A stretch of DNA of 64,000 nt from Antedon mediterranea (Eukaryota > Echinodermata > Crinoidea > Comatulida > Antedonidae): assembly GCF_964355755.1 (NCBI RefSeq), contig NC_092670.1, forward strand, positions 6,347,001-6,411,000, read 5' to 3'. Below, one piece after another: positions 58,971 to 64,000 of the stretch (position 1 is the first letter of the stretch; each line of letters begins with the position of its first letter). A program made the position numbers and the translations under genes. The notes under the pieces are model-generated. The model saw only the letters and a program-made list of their open reading frames with translations, was not told the origin of the DNA and ran no database searches.

Positions 58971-60385
58971 TTTTTAAATTCTTTTATTTGCAGTAATCTG
59001 TATTTTCATTTTATATGATTGTAGTTAGTTTTGAATTAGTACTGTTGAAGTATATTTGATTTAATATTATTTTATATGTATTTTCTTTTGATAATTGCAA
59101 TTGTCTACTTAACATATCTTAATTTATAAATTTTTATTGTAATTTCTGTAAAATCAGCTATGGACAATCTTATTTTTAAAGCCTCGATCGCAATGGACCT
59201 ATTTTGGTAAAATTAACCGAGTCGCCGGCTAAGTCCAATCTAAACACTGGGTACAGTTCCCTCATGGTTACTTGTACTGCCTTCCCATTAGAACTTACCA
59301 TGGTCCCTGTTAAACTAACTACGCTCGCTAGAAATGTGCAACTCATGTAAACAAATGAACCAACAATCATAGCTTTCAATGTCACGGTTAAATGGTTTAA
59401 AACCATGGTAAAACTAGCTGCAATCAAGTTTACCGATGGCCTTGTGTAAAGTTACCTTGGTTAAATTTATCATTTTTAAAGTCAAACAAGATTTAAGACA
59501 AAAAACATAAATATAACAATTAATCGTCTGGTTGCAGTTTTACTTTTTCTGTTGGATGAAATATATTTTATTTTTAACAAGAAATTCTTTTTTATATATC
59601 AAAACCTTTCTATCACTAGCGTATTAACAAAAGTTAATACCACTTCCACCTTATAACAAATGTTACCTCCTGATTCCTACACGATTTTTGAATGTTTGAA
59701 TCAAGTTCTCACCTGCTAAAAATATAGTATACCGCCCTCTATTATATTGTTTTTTAAACTGGACTATTGCTTTTTAATCCTTTAAACCATCGATCTATAA
59801 TTATTCACAATTTCTAAATTTCTTAGATTTTTATATCGGTGACTAAAATAAAAAATGGCTTTCTATTAATTTTTAAAATATAGACATGAAATATAAATTT
59901 TCCTGCTTTCTGCCATAATTTACATACAAAAACTTTTTGTTCATATAAATCATATTTACTGAAATATTATATATACAGATAATCTATAAAAAACCATCTA
60001 ACAAATCATTACTTACTGCAGTAAATGCAGTAGAAATACTGCAGTAATTGATACTCAGCCTTACTTAACTCTGTTAGTGCATATATAATTCCATAATCAT
60101 CTTCCTCAGTATTAATGTTTATTTTTATGTAAGTTTATTTTGATATTTTTATTTTTATATATTATTTTATACATAGCAAAATCATAATCAATGTTTTTGT
60201 GATAATTCCAGCAAAACAAAAGCCAAAAACAACTGCAATCTTGGGATCATGTAAAAAGTATTCTACTAGAGTTACTGCAGTAACTACAGTACTAGATTTG
60301 TTTTACTGCAATAATGTATGATTTCAGTTTGTTTCATCTCAAAGTTTATGAAAAAGTTACTGTAATAAACAGATTTACAGGTTAA

Positions 60386-60511
60386 GCTTGGTTCCCACTA
60401 GGACGCAACCCAAGCGAGTTGACCAATATACAAGCAACTGTTTGAATAATCAATCACTTGTGACTCGCTTACGTTGCGTCCTTGTATTACGTCTCTAATG
60501 GGAACCAAGCA
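60386..60511. mobile_element. Family B MITE, well preserved
   Basis: Ends GCTTGGTTCCCACTAGG and CTAATGGGAACCAAGCA, flanked by TTAA at 60382-60385 and 60512-60515. The interior shares caagcgagttgaccaat with the copy at 1194. Confidence 0.85.
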
Positions 60512-61067
60512 TTAAAGAGTAGTTACTGCTGTAACTGCAGTAGAATAGTGTTGTGACAGTCCCTAAAGCATTCATTCCAAAATATGTTATCTCTCGAATT
60601 TCCAATTAAATATTGATTTTTTACATTTTTTTCCCCCGCTGCTTTGAGTTTTGAGTTTTATTTCGGGCTCTTTTTATGACAATACATATGTACATTAAAT
60701 GTGTGTCTGTTTGTATATCAGTAGAGATTTGGGGAGGAGTGGTTATTCTTGGATAAGCTGACATTTCTCTTGTTTTTTTCTGTTTGATAATTTGTATGGT
60801 CTCGTCACAAGTGAGTCGCTTGGTTGGAAATAGTAAACATAATAAAAAAGAAGCTTTAGTGTTGTCTTTGATTATTTCAATTTTTTCATAATTAGATTTG
60901 AAATTTGAAATAGGTTACGGAGTTGAGGAAATCAACTTCAAAGCATGAAGGAAGTAAACAACATCTTACTATTTCGTTCAAATTAAGCTGACAACGAATA
61001 ATAACATTAAACCTGAGCTTCTTGAAATGTGCCTAAATAACATTGTACTCTTGAAAATAATAATTCA

Positions 61068-61229
61068 GGACTCTGTCTTACACTATCGAACTTCATGTGA
61101 CAACAAAAATGTGATGTACCTATACATGGGCATGATGATGTCACCTCACTACCATACAGTATTTGGGTATATAACTACCATATTTAGGCACATTACACTT
61201 TATTTGTCAAACTAGTTTGATAGTGTACC
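61068..61229. mobile_element. Family A MITE
   Basis: Left end ctctgtcttacactatcgaa and right end actagtttgatagtgtacc with the duplicated ctaccatat interior. Outer bases on the right have decayed. Confidence 0.75.
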
Positions 61230-61604
61230 AATGAAGCGACTCATTTCGTGGCGAAACCTCAAATTTAGTAGTTAAAAGTTAATTTTTTCTTAGATAGCTA
61301 AGCTTATGAATTGTATACTGTTTGTGTATGTTTAATAAATATTCAATATTGATGACAATTATTGGAGTTTTTTTTCCCCAATGTCAATTTAAACAGAGAT
61401 TTTACCGATCACATGATAAATTTTAATGTCACATATTGTCACGTTTTTGTCTTAAGGGAAAAAAAATTGTAAATTTTGTTGCTTAACAAATTAAAATGTG
61501 ATTAAATGAAATGGAAATGCTACTCAGTCTTGTTTTTCGTCAAATTTTGTTCCTACTGTAATCATTTCTTCCACTGCTTATTAGTTTTGCTGTAAATATT
61601 AATA

Positions 61605-62290
61605 AATATAAATATTTTGGCACACATGGCGTTTCATACATATGATACTGGATTAAGGCCAAGCAGACAAGCAGTAAACAAAAAAAAAACAAAATATAGA
61701 ATCTATGTAATTTCTTATGACCATTTACACAAAACAAGGAGCGGATGGGTTGGGTCAAGGTAGATACAGATTCTACGGTTTTCCGCATACCGTTACCTCT
61801 CGTCTCGTAAATTAGCTTTTGAAGACAAAAAATCGAAATGCGGACCAGAATACAAACATAGAAAAAATAACTACAACTATGACTGGTTAAGCGGTTGCAA
61901 TTTTTTTATATTTTTTAGTATCATTATTATTAGAATAATATAACAATAACAAGAAAGAATAAGGAACTAAATGTTTCTATTGCCACAATAACATTTGTTC
62001 ATTTAACAATAAACAGATACATTGTTTTTTTGCTGAATTGAAATGAAAGAATTATAAATATTGTACCAAGAAAAGTATGGGGAAATACTGATTTTATTTA
62101 GGTTGCCTAAACAATAGCAAACAGTTTGATGGTGGTTTTTCGACTTTTAAAATTTTTATTTTTTAGATAATATTAAAATATTAGTAAAAAGATAACATTT
62201 TGGTACATATGGTGTTTCATACATATATCTTGTAGTTTCCAGACAAAAATCGAAATGGACTACAAGACAAACTGCTTACTAATGCTTAAT
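61605..62290 (+). repeat. Local duplication
   Basis: catggcgtttcatacatat with gacaaaaaatcgaaatgcgg (61627-61845) recurs as catatggtgtttcatacata with gacaaaaatcgaaatggact (62205-62270). The first copy is interrupted by the family J insert. Confidence 0.5.
61690..61815. mobile_element. Family J repeat, copy 2
   Basis: atagaatctatgtaatttct and gtagatacagattctac match the copy at 11466. The surrounding unit is present without this insert at about 62190-62275, which gives an approximate empty site. Confidence 0.55.
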
Positions 62291-63383
62291 ATTAAATGTG
62301 AAATACCAAAAAATGTATGAGGAAATAATTAAAATAATATTTATAAATGTTATTTCTGCATTCATTTCTTGTTATTTTGTATTATAGCCAACCTACAGTA
62401 CCCTTTGGCTGGTCCAAAATAATTTTCCAATAGTAAGAAAGAGTTTATGAACTTGTGGACTGAAAACTCAGGTTTTCAGAGTGACTTTGAGACAATTGAA
62501 TAGATATAAAATACCATGGAATAACCAAGGTAAACTCTCCCCAGGACAACTCCCACAAGACAGCCATCATACAAAGACAATACTAACATACCTAAACTTT
62601 ATGGGGTGATATTTGTAATTGTACTAGGGAGTCCCAGATTGTGTTTTCTGCATGGGGGTAATTGTCCAAGGGGTAGTTTTCTTAGAACCCAATTCTCATT
62701 CAAATTCTTTGTTAGGCCCTCTTGGCCAAACTTGTATAATAATGTATTTATTTTGCTGATTAATCGTAGTAAGGTCTTATGTCACATGTGTGTGAGATTT
62801 ATCATAATATGAACAGTAAGTTTTGCTGGTATATTTGCAGATGATGATTTACCATATACTGTAGATATATAAGCGAAATTTGTATGATATGAGGCCTTGT
62901 TTTACATACAGACTGCTTACACATAATACATTCTCCAACAGCTGTTGGGTATAACCACAGTATATCCCTATCCCCTTCCCAGGTCACAAATTAAACACTA
63001 CAAATCTATATTTCAAAATTGTTGCCTCTTGTTTCTAACTTTTTATCCTAAAGTGAATTGTAGGATCCAGAAATCTTTTTTTCCACATGATACAACCTAG
63101 GTGGAACTCTACCTATCATTGTTCATGGTATTTTTATTTCTACTTCGGAAGTAGAAAAAAACAGTAACATGGAAATTGATACCGAAGTCCCACCCATTTT
63201 TCACCCTTAAATTTGTTAATCTATCTATAATCTAAGTATACAATTAATCTACTAGAGTGTTATGCAACAGAAAAAGTCCCCTAGAATACAACGCAGTAAG
63301 CCTACAATTGTTACTGGTACTTGTCCAGGAAGTAGAAAGCAGCGAAAGTCTAAAGAACATTGATAAGATAGGTATAACCCCCT

Positions 63384-63696
63384 ATAATAATAATAATACC
63401 ACATTTATATAGCGCCCTTTTCAGGAGTAATCATGCTCAAAGGCGCTTTACAAGCATTATTACCCCAGTATTTTTTGGGATCAAACACGTATGGAAACAT
63501 ACTCCCATAATGCAGCCGGTAACCAGCGCAAAGTTGTGTCTAGATCTAACTGGGTACCCATTTATACACCTGGGTGGAGAGAGGCAACGTAAGTAAAGCA
63601 TCTTGCCTACGGATACAAGCAATGCGGCGAGAGTTGGATTCGAACCTAGGTCTGACGATCGGTAGTCCAACGTCCAACACACTGCGCCACGCGCCT
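63384..63696 (-). mobile_element. tRNA-derived SINE, nearly complete
   Basis: Read on the minus strand: a tRNA-like head (gcgcgtggcgcagtgtgttg as A box, cctaggttcgaatccaac as B box, about 63695-63627), a body with tctctccacccaggtgtat, and a tail gggcgctatataaatgtggt followed by (TAT)n. The short tail repeat and absence of an ORF fit a SINE. Confidence 0.78.
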
Positions 63697-64000
63697 ATAC
63701 ATTTTCTGCATGGATGTAACTAACACACAAAACTTGTTTTACTGGTATGGCAAGATTTGTCCAGGAAGTAGATTATAATAAGGAAATAGAAAAACTATTT
63801 CATCATGCTTAATTTGTTTTTTTTAAGGGCATAAATATTTGTGTTTAAGTACTGAATAGGAATTTTGCTTGGAATTGTTTTTGTGAATTGGTTTTTCAAA
63901 TAATCATGTGTTGTATAATATAAACATGTTACATTGTATGATAGAAATATAGATTAAGAATTTCGCCATTAAGCCATTTTTGATCGACATTTTCAATATA

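Larger units (their letters stand above)
55132..64000. other. Gene-free 3' flank of ceramide synthase
   Basis: No conserved coding exon was recognised. Contains the ceramide synthase 3' UTR, MITEs of families A, B and C, SINE pieces, an ATTGG-rich repeat (58610-58970), a family J insertion and a SINE near the end. ORFs here show no family resemblance. Confidence 0.6.

Noticed and set aside
59176-59427. 83-codon minus ORF rich in hydrophobic residues
   Set aside because: No family resemblance, no splice context, and its sequence includes repeated palindromic strings. Kept only as an unexplained block.

Overview
This is a stretch of animal nuclear DNA. It is AT-rich and CpG-poor, its genes are cut into short exons with consensus GT-AG junctions, and it is loaded with short inverted-repeat transposons. 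The protein matches, intron sizes and repeats (TAGGCCTA-rich patches, a tRNA-derived SINE whose tail meets a 'tatagcgcc' motif) suggest a marine deuterostome invertebrate, most likely an echinoderm. The species cannot be fixed from the sequence alone.

Three conserved genes can be reconstructed exon by exon. (1) Positions 4299-21596, + strand: 18 exons of a sorting nexin 13 (SNX13) homolog, covering the PXA tail, RGS, PX and C-terminal nexin domains. Its 5' exons lie before the window. (2) Positions 32704-27063, - strand: a complete 9-exon NDUFA10 homolog (complex I accessory subunit, deoxynucleoside-kinase fold), 376 aa. (3) Positions 34567-55131, + strand: a complete 8-exon ceramide synthase of the CERS5/6 type, 376 aa, with the Hox-like domain and Lag1 catalytic motifs. 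SNX13 and NDUFA10 converge across a 5.5 kb gap. NDUFA10 and the ceramide synthase are head to head across 1.9 kb. No shared pathway is evident beyond general membrane, lipid and mitochondrial housekeeping roles.

The rest is introns and intergenic DNA. Its visible structure is mobile DNA: an eleven-copy MITE family with TA-flanked ends (A); two MITE families flanked by TTAA (B and C); a 721 bp four-armed foldback element with an 8 bp target duplication; several one- to three-copy MITEs; relics of non-LTR retrotransposon ORF ends at 38.6, 41.3 and 49.3 kb; a LINE-like poly(A) 3' end at 29.3 kb; a piggyBac-like ORF relic at 30.3-30.9 kb; and an 824 bp terminal-inverted-repeat element holding the start of a THAP zinc finger. 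Minisatellites of 63 bp and 39 bp sit in introns. The last 8.9 kb (55132-64000) shows no gene.

No operon, CRISPR array, rRNA or convincing functional tRNA was seen. The most unusual items are the nested foldback element, the THAP-bearing element, the TAGGCCTA clusters, and the run of small symmetric exons in SNX13. No clearly new gene system was found.
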